Positions 1-6,556 are shown, numbered from the stretch's first letter. The stretch is DNA of 12,109 nucleotides from Treponema sp. (GCA_031263265.1 JAISGE010000035.1:1-12109); one strand, 5' to 3'. Notes: generated by a model from the letters alone, not told the origin. Made by a program: numbers and translations.

Positions 1-1475
1 AAGTCTATGGCGTAGTTGGCTACTTTAGATACCACCATGAGGCGAACCTGAGCTTTTCTAAAGGCATCGTAGAGCGTTTCCCGTTCCCGCTGAGGGGTCT
101 TCCCGGTTATGAGGGGAGCGTTGAGGAGTTTCGCCAGGGATGCAAGCTGCTCAAGGTATTGCCCGATGACCAGGATCTGGGCCTCTCTATGCTTATCTAC
201 CAAGTGCTGTACGATTCCGGCTTTAAGGGGGTTCTCACTGGCAATCCGGTATTTTTCCCGAGCTGATGCCACGGCATAGGGTATCTTGAGGGATTCACTG
301 AGATCCAGGCGTATTTCCGTACAGAAAGCCGCGGCAATCCACCCTTTGGCCTCCAGGTCCTTCCAGGGAATATCGTAGCGTTTAGGGCCTACCAGGGTGA
401 ACACCGCATCCTCTGCCCCATCTTCCCGGACCAGGGTAGCAGTCAGTCCCAGCCGCCGTACTGCTTGCAGTTCTGCAGTTATGCGGAACACCGGCGCAGG
501 GAGAAGCTGGACCTCATCGTAGATGATGAGTCCCCAGGCCCGCTCCCGGAACAAGCGGAAGTGCGGGAAATCCCCTCCTTTTTTGGGCCGCCAACTGATG
601 ATTTGGTAGGTGGCCACGGTAACCGGACCTACTGATTTAGCATCTCCGGTGTATGCTCCTATTTGGTCGCAGGTCAACTCGGTTTTATCCAAAAGTTCGC
701 CTATCCATTGGTGTACTGCCACGGTATTGGTGGTGAGTATCAGGGTATTGGTTTGTAACAAAGCCATGACGCTTATACCCACCACAGTTTTCCCGGAACC
801 GCAGGGAAGCACCACAACCCCATAGCCGGTCCCAGGCCCTTGGTTTCCCACCACTGCCTGAGCTGCTTCACGCTGGTAATGCCGGGGGGCAAAGGGTATT
901 CCCTCGGCGCTGCGTTCCCGAATCCTTATATCCAGAGGCTCCCCTGGTACAAAGGGGGCCTCGTCTTTCACTGGCCAACCCAACTTGATGAGTTCTTGCT
1001 TAACGCTTCCTCGGTCGCTGAGGCGCAGGGAAAACCCCTGGGACGTTTCGCTCACATACCGGGATAGCCCTGGTGCAGCGCCAATCTCCTTCAGAACCGC
1101 GGGGTCATCAGAAACCAGCAGCAGTTCTTCAGGAAGCGCTTTGGTACTGGATACGCTTGAGGGAGCAGCTACCAGCCGTATTTTTCCATAACGGGCCATG
1201 GTATCGGAAAAACCTGCTCCGATCCCTGGAGGTACCTCATAGCGGGTATAGGTGCTTAGCGCGGTGATGATATCTTGGGGACCAAACCCTGCACTCGCAG
1301 CATTCCAGAGGGACAAGGGGGTTATCCGGTAGGTATGGATATGTTCCGGTGATTTTTCCAGTTCGGCAAAAGGCATGATAGCACCCCTGGCCGCTTCTGC
1401 CTTGGGGGTATGTACATCCAACAGCAGGGTACGGTCACCTTGAACAATGAGAGGATTTAAAGGATCAATCACCAT
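1..1475 (-). CDS. xpb: XPB/ERCC3-type DNA repair helicase, 3' end cut by window edge
   Basis: This is the first 491 residues of a bacterial XPB (ERCC3/Rad25-like) superfamily 2 helicase, a 3'-5' DNA-unwinding ATPase linked to DNA repair and known from spirochaetes and actinobacteria. The N-terminal 130 or so residues carry the bacterial XPB region resembling Helicase_C_3 (IVQGDRTLLLDV near residue 10, SPEHIHTYRITPLSLWN near residue 50). The motor follows: Walker A GSGKT at 226-230, DEVQ Walker B at 320-323, the TAT motif and the RED motif diagnostic of XPB (R350-E351-D352 in LVREDG). The second RecA-like domain begins near 400 and the window cuts it inside VSKVANYAID. Bacterial homologues are about 540-610 residues, so roughly 50-120 residues are missing. 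The ATG at 1473-1475 is chosen because the conserved N terminus begins there; it lacks a Shine-Dalgarno. It lies 81 nt after acpS on the same strand and has its own promoter candidate. Confidence 0.93.
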   Translation of the reverse strand, partial: MVIDPLNPLIVQGDRTLLLDVHTPKAEAARGAIMPFAELEKSPEHIHTYRITPLSLWNAASAGFGPQDIITALSTYTRYEVPPGIGAGFSDTMARYGKIRLVAAPSSVSSTKALPEELLLVSDDPAVLKEIGAAPGLSRYVSETSQGFSLRLSDRGSVKQELIKLGWPVKDEAPFVPGEPLDIRIRERSAEGIPFAPRHYQREAAQAVVGNQGPGTGYGVVVLPCGSGKTVVGISVMALLQTNTLILTTNTVAVHQWIGELLDKTELTCDQIGAYTGDAKSVGPVTVATYQIISWRPKKGGDFPHFRLFRERAWGLIIYDEVQLLPAPVFRITAELQAVRRLGLTATLVREDGAEDAVFTLVGPKRYDIPWKDLEAKGWIAAAFCTEIRLDLSESLKIPYAVASAREKYRIASENPLKAGIVQHLVDKHREAQILVIGQYLEQLASLAKLLNAPLITGKTPQRERETLYDAFRKAQVRLMVVSKVANYAID

Positions 1476-1484
1476 ATCTTAGTC

Positions 1485-1513
1485 AGTATAAAATATGAAC
1501 CGTACCTTGTGAA
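1485..1513 (-). promoter_or_regulatory. sigma70-type promoter of the XPB helicase gene
   Basis: On the minus strand there is a -35 box TTCACA (1508-1513), a 17-nt spacer and a -10 box TATACT (1485-1490). Only 9 nt separate the -10 box from the ATG at 1475. The predicted start site therefore falls within a few bases of the start codon, and no Shine-Dalgarno fits in between. This is inferred from sequence only. Confidence 0.55.
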
Positions 1514-1556
1514 GCACCTAAAGCAGGCGAATTGGGCGCGGCGTGTTATAGGTTAG

Positions 1557-1949
1557 TCATACTGAGGGACTATCGGGAAGAGCTTCCAACACCACCATAG
1601 CAACGGCATTGTCCTGCTCGTGGGTAAGGGAAAGATGTACCCGGTTGGCCCCGCTTTGCGCTAAGGCCCTCAGGGCAGTACCGAAGAACCGTATCTCCGG
1701 CCTACCGTTGTACTGATTAGCTACCATAATATCCTTGAGCACAATACCGGTAAGCCCCGTACCCAGGGCTTTACCAAAGGCTTCCTTCGCCGCAAACCGG
1801 GCTGCTAAGGACAAGGCCGCTCCCCTACCTCGAGACAGCGCAGTCTGTAGTTCATCAGGATGAAAATAACGTTCTAATAAACCGGGAATCCTCCGCCACC
1901 GTTCCAAGCGATACCCATGGACCACATCAACCCCGATACCGATGATCAT
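1557..1949 (-). CDS. acpS: holo-[acyl-carrier-protein] synthase
   Basis: AcpS transfers 4'-phosphopantetheine from CoA to a serine of apo-acyl carrier protein, activating ACP for fatty acid synthesis in the cytoplasm. At 130 residues it has the usual length of the family. The Mg-binding and catalytic motifs are present: GIGVDVV with D8 at the N terminus, YFHPDEL (29-34), the signature RFAAKEAFGKALGTG (51-65) with E56, and the C-terminal SLTHE (107-111). The ATG overlaps the ybbR stop codon by 4 nt (ATGA type) and has no strong Shine-Dalgarno of its own, so translation is probably coupled to ybbR. It is the last gene of the cdaA-ybbR-acpS unit. All key residues are intact. Confidence 0.95.
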   Translation of the reverse strand: MIIGIGVDVVHGYRLERWRRIPGLLERYFHPDELQTALSRGRGAALSLAARFAAKEAFGKALGTGLTGIVLKDIMVANQYNGRPEIRFFGTALRALAQSGANRVHLSLTHEQDNAVAMVVLEALPDSPSV

Positions 1950-2896
1950 GGGGTTTCGGGTTTCCTCGTAATCTGTACCCTAACCCTTTCAGGATCCTTC
2001 CGGGAGAGCGTTAAGTTCGGAATCGACGGGGCCAAGACCGGCAGGGTATAGGTTCCTGGTTCGGTTATGCTCGAAGCATCCACATACAAAAATGAAGCCG
2101 ACGCTTGGTACTGTTCCAGCGCGTGTTGGCTTCCTTCAAGCCGAATGCTGCCGATACGCACCTCCAATTCTGCGTTAAACCTTTCAGAGAGCCTATCCAC
2201 CCGAATCGGCAAATTGGTAAACGTCTCAAGTCCAATAATTTCCCTGATAACCCCATGAAATTCGGTCATCCCATTCCCCTGGATTACTACCAAAGGCTCG
2301 TGGTTCACAATATTGACCATGATGGAAAAATCTTCGCTGCGGCCATCCAGATCAATAAAATCAGTGAATAGTTCTGAAATACCGCTCATTTCATCCGCAG
2401 GGCCTTCAAGAACAACCTGGGATGGGGTCAGGGTAGAAGAAACCAATTCGTATCCTTTTTGCGGCCCTCCCCGGGTATTTCCGGTCAAAGGAACGTATTT
2501 GCTGACTTTATGATCCAATACAATGGATATTTCCAGGGGATCCACTTTGATTTCCAAAGGCTCAAGTCCCTGAGCAGTTCCATTAGTGCGGACCTGCACA
2601 GGAACCCTATATATGCCCTTCTCTTTGCCCCTTAGGTCAATATAAGGCACAATGTCCTCTTCCAAAAGGGAACGCACCCGGGCCGCATCCCCTCGGACGC
2701 TGATCCGGATCATCCGCGTGTAGGCGCTTGCAGGAATCACGTTTCCCTGGGTCTCCACCAGGAGCGGAACCGAAAAGAACCGTTCCTCCAGGGTGTTCAT
2801 GTGATGAAATATAAACAGGATCAACGCCATGGCAATGGAAAGCACCTTGGCCGGCCAGTTTTCCGCAATTTGAGCGAGTAATTTTCTACTGTCCAA
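1946..2896 (-). CDS. ybbR: YbbR/CdaR-like membrane-anchored regulator of diadenylate cyclase
   Basis: YbbR-domain proteins (CdaR in Firmicutes) sit in the membrane beside CdaA and modulate c-di-AMP synthesis. The 316-residue protein has a single N-terminal membrane segment at about 16-32 (AKVLSIAMALILFIF). The rest is beta-rich and extracytoplasmic, and can be read as three YbbR-like repeats at about 37-127, 133-222 and 225-311; phrases such as VPLLVE, VPVQVRTNG, VPLTGN and LPIRVD mark repeat starts. The start is TTG at 2894-2896, fixed by an excellent Shine-Dalgarno (AAAGGAGG, 6 nt upstream) inside the end of cdaA. The gene overlaps cdaA by 11 nt and acpS by 4 nt. The family assignment rests on domain pattern and neighbours; sequence conservation in this family is low. 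Confidence 0.88.
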   Translation of the reverse strand: MDSRKLLAQIAENWPAKVLSIAMALILFIFHHMNTLEERFFSVPLLVETQGNVIPASAYTRMIRISVRGDAARVRSLLEEDIVPYIDLRGKEKGIYRVPVQVRTNGTAQGLEPLEIKVDPLEISIVLDHKVSKYVPLTGNTRGGPQKGYELVSSTLTPSQVVLEGPADEMSGISELFTDFIDLDGRSEDFSIMVNIVNHEPLVVIQGNGMTEFHGVIREIIGLETFTNLPIRVDRLSERFNAELEVRIGSIRLEGSQHALEQYQASASFLYVDASSITEPGTYTLPVLAPSIPNLTLSRKDPERVRVQITRKPETP

Positions 2897-3737
2897 GGAT
2901 GCCCTCCTTTCCTGAATCTAAGGATGAAGCAGTGGAAGAACCAGAACCGTTTTTTTCAACTTCCCCACTTTTCACCCCATGTTCAAGCATTTCCCGCAGG
3001 GTTCCAGTAATTTCAACAGAAGAAAGATCGTAATACAATTTACCGTCAAAGGCGATAGATATGGCCCCGGTTTCCTCAGAAACCACCAGGGTTACCGCAT
3101 CGGACTGCTCCGACATACCCAACGACGCCCGATGCCGGGTACCGAAACTCTTCTTGATGTCTTGCTGTTCAGACAAGGGAAGAAAACACCCTGCCGCGGC
3201 TATCCGGCCGTTTTGGATAACCATAGCCCCATCGTGCAGCGGCCCATCAAATTCAAAGACCGCCACAATGAGACTGGAAGAAATTTCCGCATTTATCTTG
3301 GTTCCCGTATCAATGATGTTTCTAAGATTTACCCGCCGGGGAAAAACCACCAGCATCCCCCGTCGTTCTTGAGAGAGAATTTCCGCTGCAGTAACCACCG
3401 CTTCAAGATGACTAAGCCGGGGTTTGCTGTCTGGCCGAAACAGCTCACTCTGACCCAGGCGGAGGATGATCTTCCGCAATTCAGGTTGAAAGACAATGGC
3501 CACCGTCACTAAAAGTCCTGGAGCCAGGATATTGAGAACCCACTGTAAGGTAGTTAATTTACAGAGAACCGCAAGGCCATACACCAGGGCCAGAAACCCG
3601 GCGCCTTTGATCATCTGCATAACCTGAGTTTTTACCAAAAGCTCGTAGACTTTATAGAGTAGAAACGACAGGATTGCCACATCTAAGACCGGGCGAATCG
3701 TATCATAAACCGCGCTAAGCCGCTGAAGCCATTCCAA
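2886..3737 (-). CDS. cdaA: membrane diadenylate cyclase CdaA (DisA_N/DAC domain)
   Basis: CdaA condenses two ATP into the second messenger c-di-AMP, which controls osmotic and envelope homeostasis. Three membrane helices fill residues about 12-34, 43-60 and 65-84. The DAC domain follows from about 90 to 255. The two catalytic signatures are intact: DGA (169-171, in PLHDGAMVIQNGRIAAAGC) and RHR (201-203, in GTRHRASLGMSEQSDAVTLV), followed by VVSEETGAIS. The length of 283 residues is normal. The start is TTG at 3735-3737, preceded by AAAAAGGG with a 6-nt spacer; no in-frame ATG lies near it, and the hydrophobic N terminus matches the family from here. It heads a coupled unit with ybbR and acpS. 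The last 25 residues are a Ser/Gly/Lys-rich tail outside the conserved domain. Confidence 0.95.
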   Translation of the reverse strand: MEWLQRLSAVYDTIRPVLDVAILSFLLYKVYELLVKTQVMQMIKGAGFLALVYGLAVLCKLTTLQWVLNILAPGLLVTVAIVFQPELRKIILRLGQSELFRPDSKPRLSHLEAVVTAAEILSQERRGMLVVFPRRVNLRNIIDTGTKINAEISSSLIVAVFEFDGPLHDGAMVIQNGRIAAAGCFLPLSEQQDIKKSFGTRHRASLGMSEQSDAVTLVVSEETGAISIAFDGKLYYDLSSVEITGTLREMLEHGVKSGEVEKNGSGSSTASSLDSGKEGILGQ

Positions 3738-3879
3738 AGTATACCCTTTTTATAAGTTCTAGCATCGGACCTTACCTCATCATCAACAGGACCCTATGTA
3801 TAATATATATGAATTTGTACGAAAGTCCTCTATTTTTAATTAACATAAGCTAGATGGAGGATTTTTGCAAGCAGAGTGG
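3738..3879 (-). promoter_or_regulatory. dxs-cdaA intergenic region with AT-rich promoter candidate
   Basis: This 142-nt gap separates dxs from cdaA. On the minus strand it contains a strongly AT-rich stretch (about 3795-3850) with -10-like TATTAT/TATACA near 3802-3812, but no convincing -35 box at the right distance. No rho-independent terminator is visible after dxs, so cdaA may be read both from dxs and from a local promoter. The cdaA Shine-Dalgarno AAAAAGGG lies at the downstream end. Confidence 0.3.
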
Positions 3880-5880
3880 CTAAGGTACCATCCGGGAATA
3901 GGGGAGGATCCGGTTTTCCCCATAAAAGCGCCGAACCGATGCGGCAATGCCCTCCCCATCAAGACCGCTTATATGAAGGAGTTCCTCTCGCTTACCCAGG
4001 GTTCCAAAGTTACCGCGAATCCCCAGAACCCGGATCTGGGCCGTACACTGCCGTCTATAGGCCAATTCCGTGGCATATTCCCCAAAGCCCCCTTCTATGA
4101 TTCCTTCTTCGATAAATACCATAAGTTCATACCGGTTCATAATTTTCGCCAGATAATCCTCATGCACTGGTTTCAGGAAACGCAGGTTATACAGATCCGC
4201 AGCAATGTTCAAGCCGAGAAGACGATCCGCAGCATCCCAGACCTCTGTGTAAAGACTTCCGGTAAAGGCGAGACAAACCGAAGCACCCCATTCCCGGATG
4301 AATACCCCCTTTCCCCGCTCCAAAGGAAGGGATAAGGCATGGATCTCCGGGGGACACAGCGCTTTAGGATACCGGATCATCGCCGGTTCCACCGAGGCCA
4401 AGGCCCAATCCAGCATCCGCTTCAGTTCCAAGCCCCCTGCAGGAGCAAGGATGGTCATATTCGGAACCGGCCGGAATAGGGCAATATCAAACAGTCCCTG
4501 ATGGGTTTCTCCGTCATCGCTGACAAACCCTGCCCGATCCAAGGCAAAGAGAACCGGCAACTTCTGCATGGCCACATCGTGGATCACCTGATCCACCGCC
4601 CGTTGGATAAACGTAGAATACACCGCAACTACCGGCCGCATTCCCTGAGCCGCCAATCCTGCGGCAAAAGTAACCGCATGTTCCTCTGCAATACCCACAT
4701 CAAAAAAACGGGTGGGAAACGCGGCCTTGAACGGGGAAAGTCCGGTTCCTTTTTCCATAGCCGCGGTAATAGCCATTACCCGCGTATCCCGGCCTCCGGC
4801 ATCCAGGATAGCCCGGTTAAAAGCATCGGTAAAAGAACCATTTCCCCAGCGGTCAGGTAAGATGTTTATCACCGGGATAGTTACCGGGCTTAGGACGGGT
4901 TCCTGCTGGCTGGTATCAGGTTCCTCAGCAGCCGGCTCTTCAGGGGCCAAGCCTCCGCTTATAGAAAAGGAGGAAACCCCATGATAGCTACCCGGATCTT
5001 TTTCTGCGAATTGATAGCCCTTACCCTTGCGGGTAATCACATGGACCACCACAGGCCGATCAAGCCGCCGCACATCCTGCAACACCTGTTCAAGCTGCTG
5101 AATATGGTGTCCATCAATAGGTCCTACGTATTCAAACCCCAGATCCACAAAAAAATTATCCGTGTAGAAAACAGCCTTCACCGCCCGTTTAAGCCGAACC
5201 ACCATATCGAAAAACGCAGATCCTACCAGGGGCAGCCGCTTGGCCATAGAATCAAAGTTACGGCGAAACCACTGATACCGGGCCTTCATAGTAAGACGGC
5301 TTAAATATTTGGAAAGCCCTCCTACATTGGGACTTATAGACATCTTATTGTCATTGAGGATCACCACCAAAGGTAAGTGCAACTGTCCTGCGTGGGACAG
5401 GGCTTCATAGGCTAGTCCTCCGGTCAGGGCGCCATCTCCGATAACCGCCACGACCCGGTTTCTTTTTCCCTGGAGCCATTCTCCGGTGAGGATCCCCAGG
5501 GCTGCTGAAATTGAGGTGGATGCATGCCCGGTATTAAAAGCATCATGGGGACTTTCGGTCCGTTTGGGAAACCCCGCAAGTCCGCCAGCTTGCCTGAGGC
5601 TGGGGAATTCCTCATACCTGCCGGTAAGGAGCTTATGGGTATAACATTGATGCCCCACATCCCAGATTATCTTATCCTGGGGGGAATTAAATACCCGATG
5701 CAACGCAATGGTAAGTTCAACCACTCCCAAGTTAGAGGCTAAATGTCCTCCCTGCTTACTCACCGTAGACACGATTATTTCACGAATTTCAGCGGCAAGC
5801 TGATTTAATGCTTTGAAGGAAAGGTTCTTAAGATCCTGAGGTTCATAAATCTGGGCTAACAAGGATTCAGCTTCACTCAT
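3880..5880 (-). CDS. dxs: 1-deoxy-D-xylulose-5-phosphate synthase
   Basis: Dxs condenses pyruvate and glyceraldehyde 3-phosphate, using thiamine diphosphate, into DXP. This is the first step of the MEP isoprenoid pathway and also a precursor for thiamine and pyridoxal. Residues that bind substrate and cofactor are present: H46 in GGHLAS, the ThDP motif GDG (148-150) to NDN (176-178), DGH (256-258), catalytic E399 in GIAEEHAVTFAAG, and the C-terminal EEGIIEGGFGEY (591-602). The order is the usual one: ThDP-binding domain, linker, pyrimidine-binding domain, transketolase C-terminal domain. At 666 residues it is longer than the about 620 of E. coli; part of the excess is a Pro/Glu-rich linker at about 310-336. 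The ATG at 5878-5880 has no Shine-Dalgarno. It is the first large gene upstream of cdaA on this strand. Confidence 0.98.
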   Translation of the reverse strand: MSEAESLLAQIYEPQDLKNLSFKALNQLAAEIREIIVSTVSKQGGHLASNLGVVELTIALHRVFNSPQDKIIWDVGHQCYTHKLLTGRYEEFPSLRQAGGLAGFPKRTESPHDAFNTGHASTSISAALGILTGEWLQGKRNRVVAVIGDGALTGGLAYEALSHAGQLHLPLVVILNDNKMSISPNVGGLSKYLSRLTMKARYQWFRRNFDSMAKRLPLVGSAFFDMVVRLKRAVKAVFYTDNFFVDLGFEYVGPIDGHHIQQLEQVLQDVRRLDRPVVVHVITRKGKGYQFAEKDPGSYHGVSSFSISGGLAPEEPAAEEPDTSQQEPVLSPVTIPVINILPDRWGNGSFTDAFNRAILDAGGRDTRVMAITAAMEKGTGLSPFKAAFPTRFFDVGIAEEHAVTFAAGLAAQGMRPVVAVYSTFIQRAVDQVIHDVAMQKLPVLFALDRAGFVSDDGETHQGLFDIALFRPVPNMTILAPAGGLELKRMLDWALASVEPAMIRYPKALCPPEIHALSLPLERGKGVFIREWGASVCLAFTGSLYTEVWDAADRLLGLNIAADLYNLRFLKPVHEDYLAKIMNRYELMVFIEEGIIEGGFGEYATELAYRRQCTAQIRVLGIRGNFGTLGKREELLHISGLDGEGIAASVRRFYGENRILPYSRMVP

Positions 5881-5889
5881 ACCATTACT

Positions 5890-5898
5890 ACTATACCA
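5890..5898 (-). promoter_or_regulatory. extended -10 promoter of dxs
   Basis: On the minus strand TGGTATAGT (5890-5898) forms an extended -10 element (TGn plus TATAGT). No good -35 box lies 16-18 nt upstream, as is often so for extended -10 promoters. The -10 box ends 9 nt before the dxs ATG, leaving a 5' leader of only a few bases. This is a sequence-based inference. Confidence 0.5.
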
Positions 5899-6112
5899 AA
5901 TGATGCTATTTATCAGGGAAAATAATTACCTAAAATTCTTTTCAAGGTCCTTAGGTTGAAAAGAGCTTTTGAAAAGAACTCTAGGCATCAAGTAACCTTC
6001 CCTGCCATACAACTCTAAACAAGGGGGCCTCTATCCACGGCATACACTTATCTATCTCCTTTACGGCCCCATCATGGTTTAGATAAAGCTTGCATGAAAT
6101 TGGTAAAGAAGG
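5899..6112. other. gap between the small ribosomal-type gene and dxs; weak hairpin
   Basis: No open reading frame with gene-like features is seen. On the minus strand, 5962-5983 can fold (AGAG and CTTT pairing with AAAG and CTCT) and is followed by TTTTC. This is a weak terminator candidate about 130 nt after the small gene's stop. TTGAAAAGA occurs twice within the stretch (around 5956 and 5970 on the plus strand). Nothing else is assignable. Confidence 0.3.
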
Positions 6113-6202
6113 CTATTTATTTTTGTGTCGATTCCTTCTGAGCTTTTTTTTACGTTTATGGGTTGCAATCTTTCTCAGTTTGCGTTTTCTTCCGCAAGGC
6201 AC
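6113..6202 (-). CDS. 29-residue AURKAIP1/COX24 (mS38/bS22-like) ribosomal-type protein
   Basis: A tiny, extremely basic protein (about half Lys/Arg) with no acidic residue. The core KIATHKRKKKLRRNRHK resembles the C-terminal domain of AURKAIP1/COX24, the mitochondrial small-subunit protein mS38. Short bacterial proteins of this type are known from Bacteroidetes and spirochaetes, and actinobacterial bS22 is a related ribosomal component near the decoding site. A role as a small-subunit ribosomal protein is thus inferred from family resemblance. It starts with GTG (6200-6202), preceded by a near-perfect Shine-Dalgarno AAAGGAG at a 6-nt spacer, then PCGRKRK; the stop is TAG at 6113-6115. Length and start match the family pattern as recalled. 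It lies 232 nt upstream of dxs on the same strand and is too short for usual gene-finding cutoffs. Confidence 0.85.
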   Translation of the reverse strand: MPCGRKRKLRKIATHKRKKKLRRNRHKNK

Positions 6203-6257
6203 CAGCGTCTCCTTTATGTAAGATGGCTCCTGTAAACCCAAGCAACTAAGTACTTAT

Positions 6258-6293
6258 GGGGCAGGAAATTGATTTCAGTATGAATCAAGCCCC
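6258..6293. repeat. two-part stem-loop (GGGGC...GCCCC with inner TTGATT/AATCAA)
   Basis: GGGGC (6258-6262) pairs with GCCCC (6289-6293), and TTGATT (6269-6274) pairs with AATCAA (6283-6288) around an 8-nt loop. The helix is 11 bp with a one-sided 6-nt bulge (6263-6268). Perfect pairing in both parts makes chance unlikely but not excluded. Confidence 0.6.
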
Positions 6294-6305
6294 TCAAAGC
6301 GTCAA

Positions 6306-6346
6306 GACCCCGCATTGCCTAAAATTAATCTAGCAGAAAAGGGGTC
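6306..6346. repeat. two-part stem-loop (GACCCC...GGGGTC with inner TGC(C)TA/TAGCA)
   Basis: GACCCC (6306-6311) pairs with GGGGTC (6341-6346). Inside, TGC-C-TA (6316-6321) pairs with TAGCA (6331-6335), leaving one bulged C and a 9-nt AT-rich loop. The G-runs and C-runs of this and the preceding stem-loop could also pair with each other, giving mutually exclusive folds. Confidence 0.55.
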
Positions 6347-6352
6347 GGTTTC

Positions 6353-6391
6353 TCACCACCAAACCAGAGCAAAAATCAGACCGCTCGCCAT
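6353..6391 (-). other. possible leader peptide MASGLIFALVWW with tandem Trp codons
   Basis: On the minus strand an ATG (6389-6391) opens a 12-codon frame ending TGG TGG TGA, directly followed by the GACCCC/GGGGTC stem-loop. This is the arrangement of a Trp attenuator leader. However, its Shine-Dalgarno is weak (AGAGA, 3 nt from ATG), no U-tract terminator follows, and the downstream gene is the small ribosomal-type protein rather than a known tryptophan gene. It may be chance. Confidence 0.2.
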
Positions 6392-6394
6392 GTT

Positions 6395-6424
6395 CTCTAA
6401 AAGACGCTGTCTTTCCGTCTAGAG
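6395..6424. repeat. stem-loop CTCTA...TAGAG with inner AAAGAC/GTCTTT
   Basis: CTCTA (6395-6399) pairs with TAGAG (6420-6424), and AAAGAC (6400-6405) pairs with GTCTTT (6409-6414) around a 3-nt GCT loop; 5 nt are bulged on the 3' side. A further perfect dyad, GCATA-TT-TATGC, follows at 6428-6439. Confidence 0.5.
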
Positions 6425-6438
6425 TAAGCATATTTATG

Positions 6439-6477
6439 CACTGATACCTATAAAACTGGTGTTTTTTGTATTTTTTT
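6439..6477 (+). terminator. weak rho-independent terminator-like element
   Basis: CACTG (6439-6443) can pair with TGGTG (6457-6461) using two G-T wobbles, followed by six T, then GTA and seven T. The stem is weak, but the T-tract is strong and lies just before the ABC operon promoter. It would end any plus-strand transcript coming from the hairpin region. Confidence 0.3.
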
Positions 6478-6488
6478 ACATCAAGCCC

Positions 6489-6518
6489 TTGAAAAGGGGT
6501 ATAAATTCCCGGTATAGT
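6489..6518 (+). promoter_or_regulatory. sigma70-type promoter of the ABC transporter operon
   Basis: A -35 box TTGAAA (6489-6494), an 18-nt spacer and a -10 box TATAGT (6513-6518) precede the operon. The predicted start near 6525 leaves a leader of about 30 nt containing the Shine-Dalgarno AAGGAG at 6544-6549, 7 nt before the ATG at 6557. Confidence 0.65.
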
Positions 6519-6556
6519 ACATACACATTCTAAGGAAAGGGTTAAGGAGTTATGCT

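Larger units (their letters stand above)
6203..6488. other. hairpin-rich gap between divergent units, no firm gene
   Basis: This is the larger part of a 354-bp gap. It carries at least four inverted repeats in a row (listed separately), a T-rich end at 6462-6477 and a possible 12-codon leader peptide on the minus strand. It could be the 5' leader of the small ribosomal-type gene (minus strand) or a structured RNA gene on the plus strand. I recognise no known riboswitch, tmRNA, RNase P, SRP RNA or tRNA in it. Confidence 0.45.

Noticed and set aside
2979..3512. 177-codon plus-strand frame opposite cdaA
   Set aside because: cdaA on the other strand has intact catalytic motifs and full length. 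The opposite frame is low-complexity shadow coding with no family resemblance.
3730..3745. TATACT just upstream of cdaA as a -10 box
   Set aside because: It abuts the TTG start directly and lies within the Shine-Dalgarno spacer, so it cannot be the promoter for that start.
3866..3895. GAGTGGCTAAGG-like string resembling the D-arm of a serine or tyrosine tRNA on the plus strand
   Set aside because: No acceptor stem, anticodon arm or T-arm can be built around it, and it lies at the 3' end of dxs.
6203..6556. T-box or known riboswitch (TPP, SAM, ykkC) controlling the ABC operon
   Set aside because: No recognisable core motifs were found, and the operon's promoter at 6489-6518 leaves only about 30 nt of leader, so the hairpins are not on the ABC mRNA.
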